Both the position numbers and the translations under genes were made by a program. From NCBI RefSeq assembly GCF_022695985.1, contig NZ_JAAPBF010000032.1:1-52064 (forward strand): a stretch of 52,064 bases of DNA, given 5' to 3'. Position 1 is the stretch's first letter, and each line of letters starts with the position of its first letter. Below the pieces are notes generated by a model. That model worked only from the letters and a program-made list of their open reading frames with translations. It was not told the DNA's origin and searched no databases. This DNA is from Streptomyces sp. NP-1717. Lineage in GTDB: Bacteria; Actinomycetota; Actinomycetes; Streptomycetales; Streptomycetaceae. Positions 7,941-15,943 of this stretch are shown here, in pieces.

Positions 7941-8861
7941 ATGCCGTCTGGTGCTGAGCGGAGCGTGGGAGAAGGGTTCACCTCAGCCGTCGCCATGGGG
8001 GTGGCGGCTGCGGCATGCCTACAGGCGGGGCTCGATGGTGACGGGGCCCGCCTGATCCGCCTGGGTGAGAACGCTCTGTTCCGTCTGGCCACTCACCCGG
8101 TGGTGGTCCGGATCGCTCGGTCGAGCGAGTATCTGGAGTCCGCCCGGGGGGAGGTCGCCGTATCGCGCTGGCTAGCCCGTGAGGGCTTCCCGGCGGCGCG
8201 GGTTCTGGATGATCTGGAGCAACCCGTGATCATCGATGGTCACCCGGTGACGTTCTGGCACCTGATCGAGGAGAGCGACCGGAAGCCGACGTACGGCGAG
8301 CTGGGAGCGATCCTCCGCGATCTCCACTCGCTCAGCCTGCCCGCCTCGCTGAGTCTCCCTCCGTACCCGGTGCTGGACCGGACGGACCGACGCATCAACG
8401 CGGCGACGGAGATACCTGAGGACGATCGCGCGTTCCTGCGTAAGCGCGCGCATGAACTCTGCGGCCGGGTGGGGGAGTTGCGCTTCGAGTCGCGGAAGGG
8501 GCCCGTGCACGGGGACGCCCACGTACAGAACCTCATGGTTGACCGCACTGACCGGGTGATCCTGATCGACCTGGAAAGGTTCAGTTACGACCACCCGGAG
8601 TGGGACCTGATGGTCACGGCCACGGAGCACCACAGCTTGGGGTGGCAGACTCCACAAGAGTACGGCGGGTTCGTCGGTGCGTACGGTCGGGATCTCCGCT
8701 CGTGGGCGGGGTTCTCCACATTGCGGTCGTTGCAGGAGTTCAACATGACGACGTGGCTGATGCAGAACGTCTCGGAGAGCGCCGACACAGCAGCGGAGTA
8801 CGCCCGTCGCATCGCCTCGCTCCGCGACGAGGACGCCCCGCGCGCCTGGAACCCGGGCTGA
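7941..8861 (+). CDS. aminoglycoside phosphotransferase (APH)-family kinase
   Basis: 306 residues from ATG 7941 with GGGAG upstream. The catalytic loop HGDAHVQNL (about residue 189) and the metal-binding stretch ILIDLERFSYDHPEWDL define the APH/choline-kinase fold. The N-lobe has VVRIARS in place of the usual Lys-containing strand. Such proteins phosphorylate antibiotics or small metabolites; the family is broad and resistance is not implied. It is convergent with the XRE-TPR regulator (6 bp apart), and APH-type genes often sit beside this regulator class in Streptomyces. Confidence 0.8.
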   Translation: MPSGAERSVGEGFTSAVAMGVAAAACLQAGLDGDGARLIRLGENALFRLATHPVVVRIARSSEYLESARGEVAVSRWLAREGFPAARVLDDLEQPVIIDGHPVTFWHLIEESDRKPTYGELGAILRDLHSLSLPASLSLPPYPVLDRTDRRINAATEIPEDDRAFLRKRAHELCGRVGELRFESRKGPVHGDAHVQNLMVDRTDRVILIDLERFSYDHPEWDLMVTATEHHSLGWQTPQEYGGFVGAYGRDLRSWAGFSTLRSLQEFNMTTWLMQNVSESADTAAEYARRIASLRDEDAPRAWNPG

Positions 8862-8867
8862 TCCTGC

Positions 8868-10241
8868 TTATTCGTCGTCCAGGCGTCGCATCGCGTCGTG
8901 CACGTTGCCGTTGAACTGCCGGACGACAGGGTGGTGCGCGTGGACCGACACCTCACGCTGGAAGTCACTCACATACCGCTGAAAGCGCGCGGACTGGAGG
9001 GCGTCGCCGGCTTCGACGGCAAGGCCGGCGGTCGTCACGGCCGCCTCAAGGTCGCCGTTGAGTAGTTGGCTCTGAGCGAGGACCATGCGGCAGAAGCCCA
9101 GTGTCCGGGCGTACTTGGGATCGGTCAGCTCGACGGCGCGTTCTGCGAACCGGACGGCATCAGGCCCCTGTCCGAGGTCGCGGAAGCAGTGGCAGAACTC
9201 GCCGATCAACTCCGCCTCGTCCATGTAAGCCAGCCACTCAGGATCCTCGGCGCCGTCGGCGTGCTCGAAGAACCTCTCTGCCTCGTTCATCGCACGCTCT
9301 GCGCCCTTGTTGTCGCCTGCGGTGGAGAGCGCACGAGCTTCATGCGCGCAGAACAAGGCCATGGCGCGCGGTGTTGCGGTGGCTCGGCCCCCTTCTACGG
9401 AGGCGCGGGCGAGCATCACGGCGCGAGGTGCCTGGCCAAGGTAATTGGCCTGGTGGCTCATGTTGGTCAGGATGCGGGCGCCCATCACGCGGTCACCGAT
9501 GATCTGTGTCAGACGGAGCGTCGACATCAAGTAGCGGTCGGACAAGGCGTGGTTGCCGCTGTCGTACGCGCTCCACGCGAGGAGCTGGGACATCTCCGAT
9601 GCGGCCTGGAAGAGAGCCACCCCAACCTTGGCGCTGTAGCTGCTGCTGAGCAAGGGCAGTACAGCTTCGCGGAAGTAGTGGCGGAATGCCTTGTGCGCGT
9701 GGCCACCACCGAACTGGAAATCAAGCTGCATGAAGAATCCGGCGGCGGTGCGGATCGCGGCGACGTCACGCATACCGACCCGGCGTGTGGCGGGTGCGTC
9801 CGTGGGCAAGCCGTCCGGACGCGAGACGAGCCACGACAGAGCGGCCGAGTGCACATCGCCGTCGGGTAATTGGGGTTCGTCTGCGGGGCCGTCTTCCGGG
9901 CGCTGATGCGTGAAGGTTTCAAGGGTGCTCAGTGTCTCGGCGAGGGAACCGGCGTATCGGGTGGCGCCTGTGGGTGCCCGAGCGGGTGTCGTACCTGAGA
10001 AGCCCAGATCCCTCGGCGTGATTTTCCGCCGCAGTTTGTTACTCAGCGCTTCGGCCACGTACTCGGCGGTCTGGCGCTGAATACCGCCACCGTCCAACCA
10101 CCGCTGTACAGCGACGTGTGTGGTCCCCAAGCCGTCGCCGTGCCGCTGAGCGACTTCGCGAACTCTCCTGGCCAGCCCTTTGTTCGAAGCCCCGGCCTCG
10201 GCCATGACAGCGGCCAACTGATGGTTCGGGTCTTTACTCAC
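8868..10241 (-). CDS. XRE-type HTH regulator with TPR-like C-terminal domain
   Basis: 457 residues. An N-terminal helix-turn-helix of about 75 residues (SNKGLARRVREVAQRHGDG... HVAVQRWLDGG) is followed by a linker and a long alpha-helical region (about 150-430) with TPR-like pairs such as AERAMNEAERFFEHA and AVRFAERAVELTDPK. This layout is widespread in Streptomyces and resembles peptide- or ligand-sensing regulators. Start at ATG 10241. A palindromic operator cluster lies 64-140 bp upstream, between this gene and the divergent gene at 10480, so autoregulation and control of the latter are likely (inference). Confidence 0.8.
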   Translation of the reverse strand: MSKDPNHQLAAVMAEAGASNKGLARRVREVAQRHGDGLGTTHVAVQRWLDGGGIQRQTAEYVAEALSNKLRRKITPRDLGFSGTTPARAPTGATRYAGSLAETLSTLETFTHQRPEDGPADEPQLPDGDVHSAALSWLVSRPDGLPTDAPATRRVGMRDVAAIRTAAGFFMQLDFQFGGGHAHKAFRHYFREAVLPLLSSSYSAKVGVALFQAASEMSQLLAWSAYDSGNHALSDRYLMSTLRLTQIIGDRVMGARILTNMSHQANYLGQAPRAVMLARASVEGGRATATPRAMALFCAHEARALSTAGDNKGAERAMNEAERFFEHADGAEDPEWLAYMDEAELIGEFCHCFRDLGQGPDAVRFAERAVELTDPKYARTLGFCRMVLAQSQLLNGDLEAAVTTAGLAVEAGDALQSARFQRYVSDFQREVSVHAHHPVVRQFNGNVHDAMRRLDDE

Positions 10242-10304
10242 GCCCCGCCGTCACCCCCGATGTCACGTCACGTGTTCATCCTGTCACAGCAGTCCTTTCC
10301 GAAA

Positions 10305-10378
10305 AGGGGGGTTCACTGTGAACCCCCCTGGACCGGCCTCCTGAACCCCCGTGTGTACACGAACCCCCTTGTGAACGC
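10305..10378. promoter_or_regulatory. operator cluster in the divergent region
   Basis: A palindrome with 12-bp arms (AGGGGGGTTCAC, centre t, GTGAACCCCCCT; 10305-10329) is followed by two more GAACCCCC half-sites near 10343 and 10361, and a GTGTACAC palindrome between them. It lies between the XRE-TPR gene and the plus-strand pair starting at 10480, which makes it the probable binding site of that regulator. Confidence 0.6.
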
Positions 10379-10479
10379 TGCCGCCCGGCCAACGACGGTC
10401 GTTGACTGTCGAGACAAGACACCCCGGCGGTGCGTGACGGCACCCCGGGGCATGGCCTACCTGGTGAAAGCAGGTCGAC

Positions 10480-10740
10480 ATGCGGAACCATATCGGCAGG
10501 ATTTTCGAGCGACTGATCAGCCTGTTACTGCCCTCGCCCGGCTACTACCGCGCGGCGGACGCAGCGACGATGGCATCGCCTCACGCGCGCGACCCGTACG
10601 TCTGGCCCACGATGTGCGGCGAGGACGAACGACTCGTCCGACCGCACGTTGTGCCCCCGGAGCGCCGGCTCGAACGACACGAATGCCGCTGCCGAGCGGG
10701 ACTGCGGTGCGCCGTCCACACGTTGGCGGTGTCGATGTGA
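10480..10740 (+). CDS. small hypothetical protein, coupled to the next gene
   Basis: 86 residues from ATG 10480 (AGGTCG about 6 bases upstream). It begins MRNHIGRIFERLISLLLPSPG, an amphipathic segment, and has ERHECRCRAGLRC near the end. Short Arg/Leu-rich proteins of this sort often stand divergent from XRE regulators in Streptomyces; I do not know a function. It overlaps the next gene through ATGTGA, so the two are translationally coupled. Confidence 0.55.
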   Translation: MRNHIGRIFERLISLLLPSPGYYRAADAATMASPHARDPYVWPTMCGEDERLVRPHVVPPERRLERHECRCRAGLRCAVHTLAVSM

Positions 10741-11138
10741 GCACACAGGCACGACTGCTCCCATGGCCGGGCGAGGACGGACAACGCTCCTACCTGGTCA
10801 CCAATGAGGGCCAAAGCTATCTGTCTACCCTGGCCAACGAGATGGAAGAGGTCCAGCTCCAGGCAGGCGGCACTTTGCTCGACCATGCGGCGGCGATGCT
10901 GGGGGACGACAAGGTCAGCACCCGAGAGCTGCGCTTTCTCAGCACGCGACTCTCTGAGGCTCTACGCGACGCGCTACGCGTGGCCGAGAGCAGAGGCTCA
11001 CGACTCCCGTCACCGGACGACGATGACGAACCGGCAGGCGCCCTGCCCGTGGCAGAGACCCACCCCAACGCACCCGACCACACACGCGCCACCGCAACGC
11101 CAGGTCAGCCCCATTCCCACCCGGCCCCCGACCGGTAG
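10737..11138 (+). CDS. hypothetical protein
   Basis: 133 residues from GTG 10737, which overlaps the stop of the preceding gene by four bases; this start is chosen over longer in-frame ones that would cover the operators. The first 90 residues look folded and helical (SYLSTLANEMEEVQLQAGG; ELRFLSTRLSEALRDALRVAESRG). The last 40 are Pro/His/Thr-rich and probably disordered. It is not recognised. Its position downstream of the operator cluster suggests regulation by the XRE-TPR protein. Confidence 0.6.
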   Translation: MSTQARLLPWPGEDGQRSYLVTNEGQSYLSTLANEMEEVQLQAGGTLLDHAAAMLGDDKVSTRELRFLSTRLSEALRDALRVAESRGSRLPSPDDDDEPAGALPVAETHPNAPDHTRATATPGQPHSHPAPDR

Positions 11139-11216
11139 GCCCACCACTCACGCAACACCGGACGATCCCCGCGCCTGGGAGTAACTGGGGTGGTCCGGCT
11201 AAGGGCCGCTCCCTAA

Positions 11217-11259
11217 CGATCACGAGGCCCAGTGCCGACGGCACTGGGCCTCGTGATCG
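11217..11259. terminator. strong bidirectional hairpin
   Basis: A 20-bp perfect stem (11217-11236 with 11240-11259) closes a 3-nt loop, 78 bp after the hypothetical gene. It has no T-tract, as is common for Streptomyces terminators. Confidence 0.7.
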
Positions 11260-11322
11260 TGTCGCGGCGTGGCCGGACACGATCAATGGTCAGCCAGCTT
11301 GCGCGGAAAGGGACTTGTGGCA

Positions 11323-11436
11323 ATGGACAGCACTGGAGACGACGGATTCGACGCGGCCGACCTGGCCCCTGACGCATGCTCGGGGTCTGCGGCGTGCACT
11401 ACGTGCCCAGCTGGTGGGACGCATCTTAAGTTCTGA
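11323..11436 (+). CDS. 37-residue Cys/Thr-containing micro-ORF
   Basis: ATG 11323 has GGAAAGGGA nine bases upstream. The acidic first half (MDSTGDDGFDAADLAPD) and the second half with four cysteines (ACSGSAACTTCPAGG, then THLKF) resemble a leader plus core of a ribosomal peptide precursor. However, no modification enzyme (YcaO, LanM, radical SAM) or transporter is in the island, so this stays a hypothesis. The rest of 11139-11782 shows no other supported gene. Confidence 0.35.
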   Translation: MDSTGDDGFDAADLAPDACSGSAACTTCPAGGTHLKF

Positions 11437-11782
11437 CAGAACTGACCGTAGCCCTGACAGTGATGGAGAGCCAACACCAGTGTGGAACTTGGACCTGTAG
11501 TCCCCGAGCCATACGTGAAGAGAGCCCAAGAGCCCTCCGCAGTTGCCTGTTTCGCAACGTGCGGCCTGTGCGCGATAGGGAACGCCCTATCTTGCCCGTC
11601 TATCCACCCTAGGGCGATCCCCCGTGGTTGAGGAACGACCCCGGTTTTCCGGACTGGCACTTCGGGCGCGTACGGAAAAGATGGATGCGTGTAATTTTGT
11701 CGGCCTATGCGCCCTCTGGTGGAGCGTCGCGAGTGATCCGGTAAAGACGCCATCCCAGCGGGGATGCAACGAGCTGTTCGAG

Positions 11783-12910
11783 TTACTCTTCACCTTCTTC
11801 CATGTCGCCGATCATGCGACTCCACTCATCGATGATGGCCTGTCCATCGATGACCTTCTGGACCGCAGCCTGAATCGTTCTGAACTGCGGTCGTAATTGG
11901 CGGCTACCCTGCGCGGCGGCGCCCACGTTATCCGAGAAGGACTGCAATTGTGCACTCGTTCCCCTGGTGACGCCAGCCAGTTCTTGGATCACCTTGAAGA
12001 ACTCCCGAGCGCTTTCCTTGTCTTCTGTCGAGAGGTTGCTTTGACTGGACTGCCTGATGATGCCGATTACCCCCGGATCAATTGTGGAGAGCTCGGCCCA
12101 GTACTTCGTCCCCAATTCATCGACCTTGCGCACGGGATCGGTGAGGCGGTTCGTTAGTTCTTCAGTCACCCTCATACGCCCAGCGAAACCGCCCCCTCGG
12201 GAGTCGGAAAGCGAAATTTCGTCAGTCGCCTGCTGTGTCTCTGTGCCAATTAGCTCGATGATGGCGGAAAACTGCTGAACAGTATCCTGCCACGCGGGAA
12301 GGGTCGCTTCCATCTCTGCCATAATCTCCAAGAAGCCGGGAGGGTCTTCCTCGTTCTGGTTTGGTGAAGCGATTTCCACTGGTGTAGCTGGAGGTGCATT
12401 CTCCAGAATTTCAGCGAGTTTTGTAGCCAGTTTATGCACGGCCTGACGATAAGCTGGCGAATCCTCGTCCTCTAGGCGAAGCTCGCGCCAATCCACCCAC
12501 TGCCGCTTTGCGATGAGCTCCACAACCTCATCTGCGGGTTGATTTTCGACTTCGTGTGCGAGTTGAGGCACATTGACGTAATGGATCGGAAGTAGCAGCT
12601 CTTCCAGGCCGAGGCTGGCTGCATGCCCGGCGAACTTAATTACTTCCCGTCTGCATTCTTGACTTTGCAGGAATTTAGGCGTGACGATTGGGATTAGGAA
12701 GGTCGTGCCGGTAAGGGCGGAGTCAAGGCGTGCACGCCAAGCATCTCCCCACTCGATCGATTTCTTGTCGATGAAAATCTCAAGCGGCTCTCCCGTGATA
12801 ATTTCGAATGCGTTAGCGATCCGTTCGGAGAGGCGAGTGATGCGTCCCCCGTCTAATTGATCATCGCGACGGGTGTAGCTCCAGAACCCTGCTGGTTGTT
12901 CATTGGTCAT
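11783..12910 (-). CDS. TIR-domain protein, probable NAD-cleaving defence effector
   Basis: 375 residues if started at ATG 12910 (MTNEQPAGFWSYTRRDD); a further in-frame ATG at 13009 would add 33 residues without TIR character. Residues 8-140 match a bacterial TIR domain: GFWSYTRRDD strand, EIFIDKKSIEWGDAW, FLIPIVTPKFLQSQEC, and S83-x-x-C86-x-x-E89, where the Glu is the expected NADase residue. Residues about 200-375 are helical and may oligomerise or sense. Bacterial TIR proteins deplete NAD during phage infection; here no partner gene is adjacent. Base composition is clearly lower in GC than the neighbours, a sign of transfer. No good Shine-Dalgarno is visible. Confidence 0.8.
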   Translation of the reverse strand: MTNEQPAGFWSYTRRDDQLDGGRITRLSERIANAFEIITGEPLEIFIDKKSIEWGDAWRARLDSALTGTTFLIPIVTPKFLQSQECRREVIKFAGHAASLGLEELLLPIHYVNVPQLAHEVENQPADEVVELIAKRQWVDWRELRLEDEDSPAYRQAVHKLATKLAEILENAPPATPVEIASPNQNEEDPPGFLEIMAEMEATLPAWQDTVQQFSAIIELIGTETQQATDEISLSDSRGGGFAGRMRVTEELTNRLTDPVRKVDELGTKYWAELSTIDPGVIGIIRQSSQSNLSTEDKESAREFFKVIQELAGVTRGTSAQLQSFSDNVGAAAQGSRQLRPQFRTIQAAVQKVIDGQAIIDEWSRMIGDMEEGEE

Positions 12911-12970
12911 GGTGGAGAATCTTAGCCATGTGGATGACTGAGTGCATAAGCTTCTAAGAAGGTTGGTGAA

Positions 12971-13119
12971 ACGGCTTTGGGCTGGAGCCGCTTTGGGGTG
13001 AGTGATCATGGCACCGTAAGCTGATGGCGAGTCGAGTGGTCTGTGGGCCTCCCCGGTAAAAACGCGACGGTGGCGCCATGACCTCAGAGGCTCGCCCCAA
13101 AGTGGCTGCCCAAAGCCGT
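12971..13119. repeat. 149-bp fold-back in front of the TIR gene
   Basis: The ends ACGGCTTTGGGC (12971-12982) and GCCCAAAGCCGT (13108-13119) are perfectly complementary. A second block, CTTTGGGGTGAG (12991) with CTCGCCCCAAAG (13091), matches at 11 of 12, and a third block around CATGGCACCGT near 13008 pairs with 13067-13080. The whole can fold into one long imperfect hairpin, beginning 61 bp upstream of the TIR start. It may be a MITE-like element or a structured transcript. 13120-13424 has nothing else I can support. Confidence 0.6.
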
Positions 13120-13424
13120 GAAGCCGACCGCCCTAGCCACAGACCTTTTCTCCCCATCGCCGGCGTTCGTTCTCCGGTCGTGCGACCGGCGTAGCCGGGG
13201 CCTGGAGCGGGGCGGCGACAGGAGCGGCGGGGCCCGCCGGGGAGCCGGGAGCGAGCGAGGCGCCCTGAGTAAGTGGAGACAGGTCTCGACAGTTCGTGTG
13301 GTGCTCCTACTCAGAGGGCGTGGAGTGTGCGAGGGGTGTCTGCGGTGATGCGGTAGGCCAGTTGGGTGCCGTCACGGTGACCTCCGTCGCGCCTCGCGGC
13401 CCACACCGGGCCCCGCTCCCCGTC

Positions 13425-13487
13425 TCAACTCGTGCGCAGCATCAGGCCGATGCCGATCACCATCAGGCCGGCCGCCGCGATGCGGGG
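13425..13487. repeat. attachment-site copy 3, inside the intact EamA gene
   Basis: The last 63 bases of the EamA coding sequence. It is the partner of 7735-7799 and shares its 19-bp core with 6975-6993. The island thus ends exactly at, and preserves, the stop codon of the host gene. Confidence 0.8.
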
Positions 13488-14276
13488 CATGCCGAAGCGT
13501 TCCTTGAAGAACACCGCTCCTATCGCCGCGCCGACGATGATCGATGATTCTCGGAGTGCCGCGATCGGGGCGAGGGGCGCGCGGGTCTGGGCCCACAGCA
13601 CCAGGGCGTAGGCGCCGACCGAGAGCGTAGCGCCGAGCAGGCCGAGGCGTGCGTGCGGGCGGAGTTGGGTGAGGAGCCGGCCGCGGCGTGCGAAGAGCGC
13701 GTACAGCGGGATCAGCGAGCCCTGGAGGATCATCAGCCAGCCGATGTAGCCGAGTGGCGTGCCCGATTCGCGGACGCCCACGCCGTCCACGACCGTGTAC
13801 GCCGCGATCGCCACCCCCGTAGCGACCGCGGCGGTCAGCGCGGGCCACTGCGGCTTCGTCTCCGCGTTCCGCATGCCCCACAGGGCCACGCCCACCAGCC
13901 CCGCCGAGGCCACGGCGACGCCGGTCGCCTGCCAGCGGTCGAGCGACTCGCCGACGAAGACCGCCGCCAGGACGGTGACCAGCAGCGGGGCCGTACCGCG
14001 CGCGATTGGGTACATCTGGCCGAAGTCGCCCAGACTGAACGACCGCATCAGCAGCGCCTGGTAGCCGACGTGGACCACCGCCGAGACGATCAGATACGGC
14101 CACGCCCCCGCCGCGGGGAACGGCGCGAAGCACACGGCGACCGCGCCGATCAGTGTCCCGCCCCCGGCAATCAGGGTGAAGGCGACCACCTGGTCCTTGA
14201 TGGTGTGCGCGATGGCGTTCCACGTGGCATGGGTGACGGCCGCCAGGAGGACGGCGGCGGCGACGGCCGGGGTCAC
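13425..14276 (-). CDS. EamA/DMT-family transporter
   Basis: 283 residues from GTG 14276, which overlaps the stop of the WYL-YbaK gene (GTGA), so the two are coupled. About ten hydrophobic helices are arranged as two EamA repeats (VTPAVAAAVLLAAVTHATWNA... and AIAALRESSIIVGAAIGAVFF near the end, the typical ALREtS motif of this family). These inner-membrane proteins export metabolites or amino acids; the substrate is unknown. The 3' end served as integration target for the island at 7735-13468. Confidence 0.85.
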   Translation of the reverse strand: MTPAVAAAVLLAAVTHATWNAIAHTIKDQVVAFTLIAGGGTLIGAVAVCFAPFPAAGAWPYLIVSAVVHVGYQALLMRSFSLGDFGQMYPIARGTAPLLVTVLAAVFVGESLDRWQATGVAVASAGLVGVALWGMRNAETKPQWPALTAAVATGVAIAAYTVVDGVGVRESGTPLGYIGWLMILQGSLIPLYALFARRGRLLTQLRPHARLGLLGATLSVGAYALVLWAQTRAPLAPIAALRESSIIVGAAIGAVFFKERFGMPRIAAAGLMVIGIGLMLRTS

Positions 14277-15844
14277 GCCATGCGCTCGCGGACGTCCACC
14301 AGCGTGCCGCCGGCGTACGAGACCACGCTCTTGGGGTCCATCGGGAAGACGGTGTGCGGGGTCCCGGCCGCCGCCCACACCACGTCGTGGTCGAGCAGTC
14401 CCCGGTCGGCGAGCACACGAGTGCGGGTGCGGTGGCCGAAGGGCGGTACGCCTCCGATCGCGTAACCGGTGGTCTCCCGTACGAGGTCCGCACGCGCCCG
14501 CTTGACCTCCCCGGCGCCCAACTCCTCCCGTACGCGCTCCACATCGACGCGCGAGGCGCCGTCCATCAGCACCAGGACCGGGACACCGTCGGCCTCGAAG
14601 ATCAGCGACTTGACGATCTCGCCGAGTGAGCAGCCGATGGCGGCGGCGGCCTCGGCCGCCGTACGGGTGGCGTCGGGGAAGGCGCGGACCTGGCCGGTCA
14701 GGTCGTCGAGGCCCAGTTCGCGCAGGGCCTCGACGAAACGGGGATGGGCGGCGGGGGCGGCGTCAGGCGTGCCGTCGGGGTTGGTCATGACGGGCACGCT
14801 AGCGGCAGGGGGAGCGGCGGTGCGAGCGCGTTTCACCGGCTTTCGGACACGTGGAGGGCCCGTCGTACCGGCCGCCCGCAGTCTGTCCGCCAGCGCGCCG
14901 CAGCGCTCCGCCAGCTCCGGTGGGTCGAGCACCTCGAAGTCGTGCCCCAGCAGCAGGACATGCATGAGAACGGTGTCGAGGCGGGCGCCGCCGCTCAGTA
15001 CCTCGCAGCGTCCGTCGCCACGCTCCTCCACGACGGCCGCCGCCGCCGGTATCTGCTCGCGCACCCGGTCGGCGGACGCGTGCACGAGGAAGCGCGCCCG
15101 GTGCGCGTACACCCGGCTCGCCACCCCCTCCTGCACGTACGCCGCCGCGTCGGGCGCCGGGCGCGGGCGGAAACGCCAGGTCCGCAGCGCCACCTCCGTC
15201 ATCCGGTCGACGCGGAAGGTGCGCCAGTCGTCGCGGTCGAGGTCGTGGGCGAGGAGGTACCAGCGCCGGTCGGAGGCGACCAGGCGGTACGGCTCGCAGC
15301 GCCGCCGTCGCGTCTCGCCCCCCGAGGGGTAGTCGAATCCGGTCTCGACCTCGTCGCGGCACGCCCTGGCCAGCTTCATGAGCACATCGGGGTCGACCGG
15401 CGACCGGCCGCCGCCGAAGAACTCCACCGAGCCGGAGAGCGCGCGGACCTCGTGCCGCAGCCGGACGGGCAGCACCTGGTCGAGCTTGGTCAGCGCCCGG
15501 AGCGCGGCGTCGCCGGCGCCGGTGACCGCGCCGCCCGCGCCGACGAGGAGCGAGACCGCGGTGGCGATCGCCTCCTCGTCGTCGAGGAGCAGCGGTGGCA
15601 ACTCCTGCCCCGCGCCGAGCTGGTAGCCGCCGCCGACGCCCTGGCCGGCCCGTACCGGATAGCCGAGTACGCGCAGCCGCCCGACATCGCGCCGCACCGT
15701 GCGCGTCGTGACGCCGAGCCGGTCGGCCAGCTCGGGCCCGGTCCAGACCCGGCGCCGTTGCAGGAGCCCGAGCAGGGTGAGTACCCGCTCGGTCGTGCCC
15801 CGCTCCGTCGTACCCGCCCCGTCGTCGCTCGCCTCCGTATCCAT
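14273..15844 (-). CDS. WYL-domain regulator fused to a YbaK/ProX-type deacylase domain
   Basis: 523 residues in one frame. Residues 15-80 form a DeoR/HTH_11 helix-turn-helix (WTGPELADRLGVTTRTVRRDVGRL), and 130-330 a WYL ligand domain (RWYLLAHDLDRDDWRTFRVDRM). After a basic, Ala/Pro-rich linker a complete YbaK domain follows (about 360-523; CSLGEIVKSLIFEADG, GGVPPFGH, TPHTVFPM), which hydrolyses mischarged aminoacyl-tRNA. Normally these are separate genes. MTNPDGTP at 14788 looks like the former start, with TAGCGT and ATG a few bases later as in a leaderless promoter. Loss of the upstream stop is the likely cause. Divergent from the VOC gene. Confidence 0.8.
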   Translation of the reverse strand: MDTEASDDGAGTTERGTTERVLTLLGLLQRRRVWTGPELADRLGVTTRTVRRDVGRLRVLGYPVRAGQGVGGGYQLGAGQELPPLLLDDEEAIATAVSLLVGAGGAVTGAGDAALRALTKLDQVLPVRLRHEVRALSGSVEFFGGGRSPVDPDVLMKLARACRDEVETGFDYPSGGETRRRRCEPYRLVASDRRWYLLAHDLDRDDWRTFRVDRMTEVALRTWRFRPRPAPDAAAYVQEGVASRVYAHRARFLVHASADRVREQIPAAAAVVEERGDGRCEVLSGGARLDTVLMHVLLLGHDFEVLDPPELAERCGALADRLRAAGTTGPPRVRKPVKRARTAAPPAASVPVMTNPDGTPDAAPAAHPRFVEALRELGLDDLTGQVRAFPDATRTAAEAAAAIGCSLGEIVKSLIFEADGVPVLVLMDGASRVDVERVREELGAGEVKRARADLVRETTGYAIGGVPPFGHRTRTRVLADRGLLDHDVVWAAAGTPHTVFPMDPKSVVSYAGGTLVDVRERMA

Positions 15845-15849
15845 GGCGA

Positions 15850-15900
15850 CACCCTGACAGAGAAGGCGGACCGATCCTGTCCGCCATGGGTGTCAGGGTG
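15850..15900. promoter_or_regulatory. nested palindromic operator between WYL regulator and VOC gene
   Basis: Outer arms CACCCTGACA (15850-15859) and TGTCAGGGTG (15891-15900) enclose inner arms GGCGGAC (15865-15871) and GTCCGCC (15879-15885). The site ends six bases before the WYL start codon and 43 bp before the VOC start. This fits autorepression and control of the divergent gene by the WYL regulator. Confidence 0.65.
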
Positions 15901-15943
15901 ACATGTGAACGCGGACAAGACCCACCACGAACGGAGCCATCCC

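Larger units (their letters stand above)
7735..13468. mobile_element. 5.7-kb genomic island between EamA 3'-end repeats (CIME-like)
   Basis: Direct repeats at 7735 and 13425 flank a segment absent from an uninterrupted EamA locus. Cargo: phosphotransferase, XRE-TPR regulator, two coupled small genes, a Cys-containing micro-ORF and a low-GC TIR gene. There is no integrase, relaxase or replication gene. Elements with att sites but no recombinase are called CIMEs and are mobilised in trans by a related element. A further half-site at 6971 implies that a second segment (760 bp) was added next to it. Confidence 0.65.

Noticed and set aside
11283..11753. minus-strand open frame before the TIR gene
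   Set aside because: No ribosome site and no recognisable protein features; it overlaps the terminator region and low-complexity sequence.
13118..13348. small plus-strand open frame between TIR island and EamA
   Set aside because: No ribosome site, starts inside the fold-back repeat, composition typical of a random high-GC frame.
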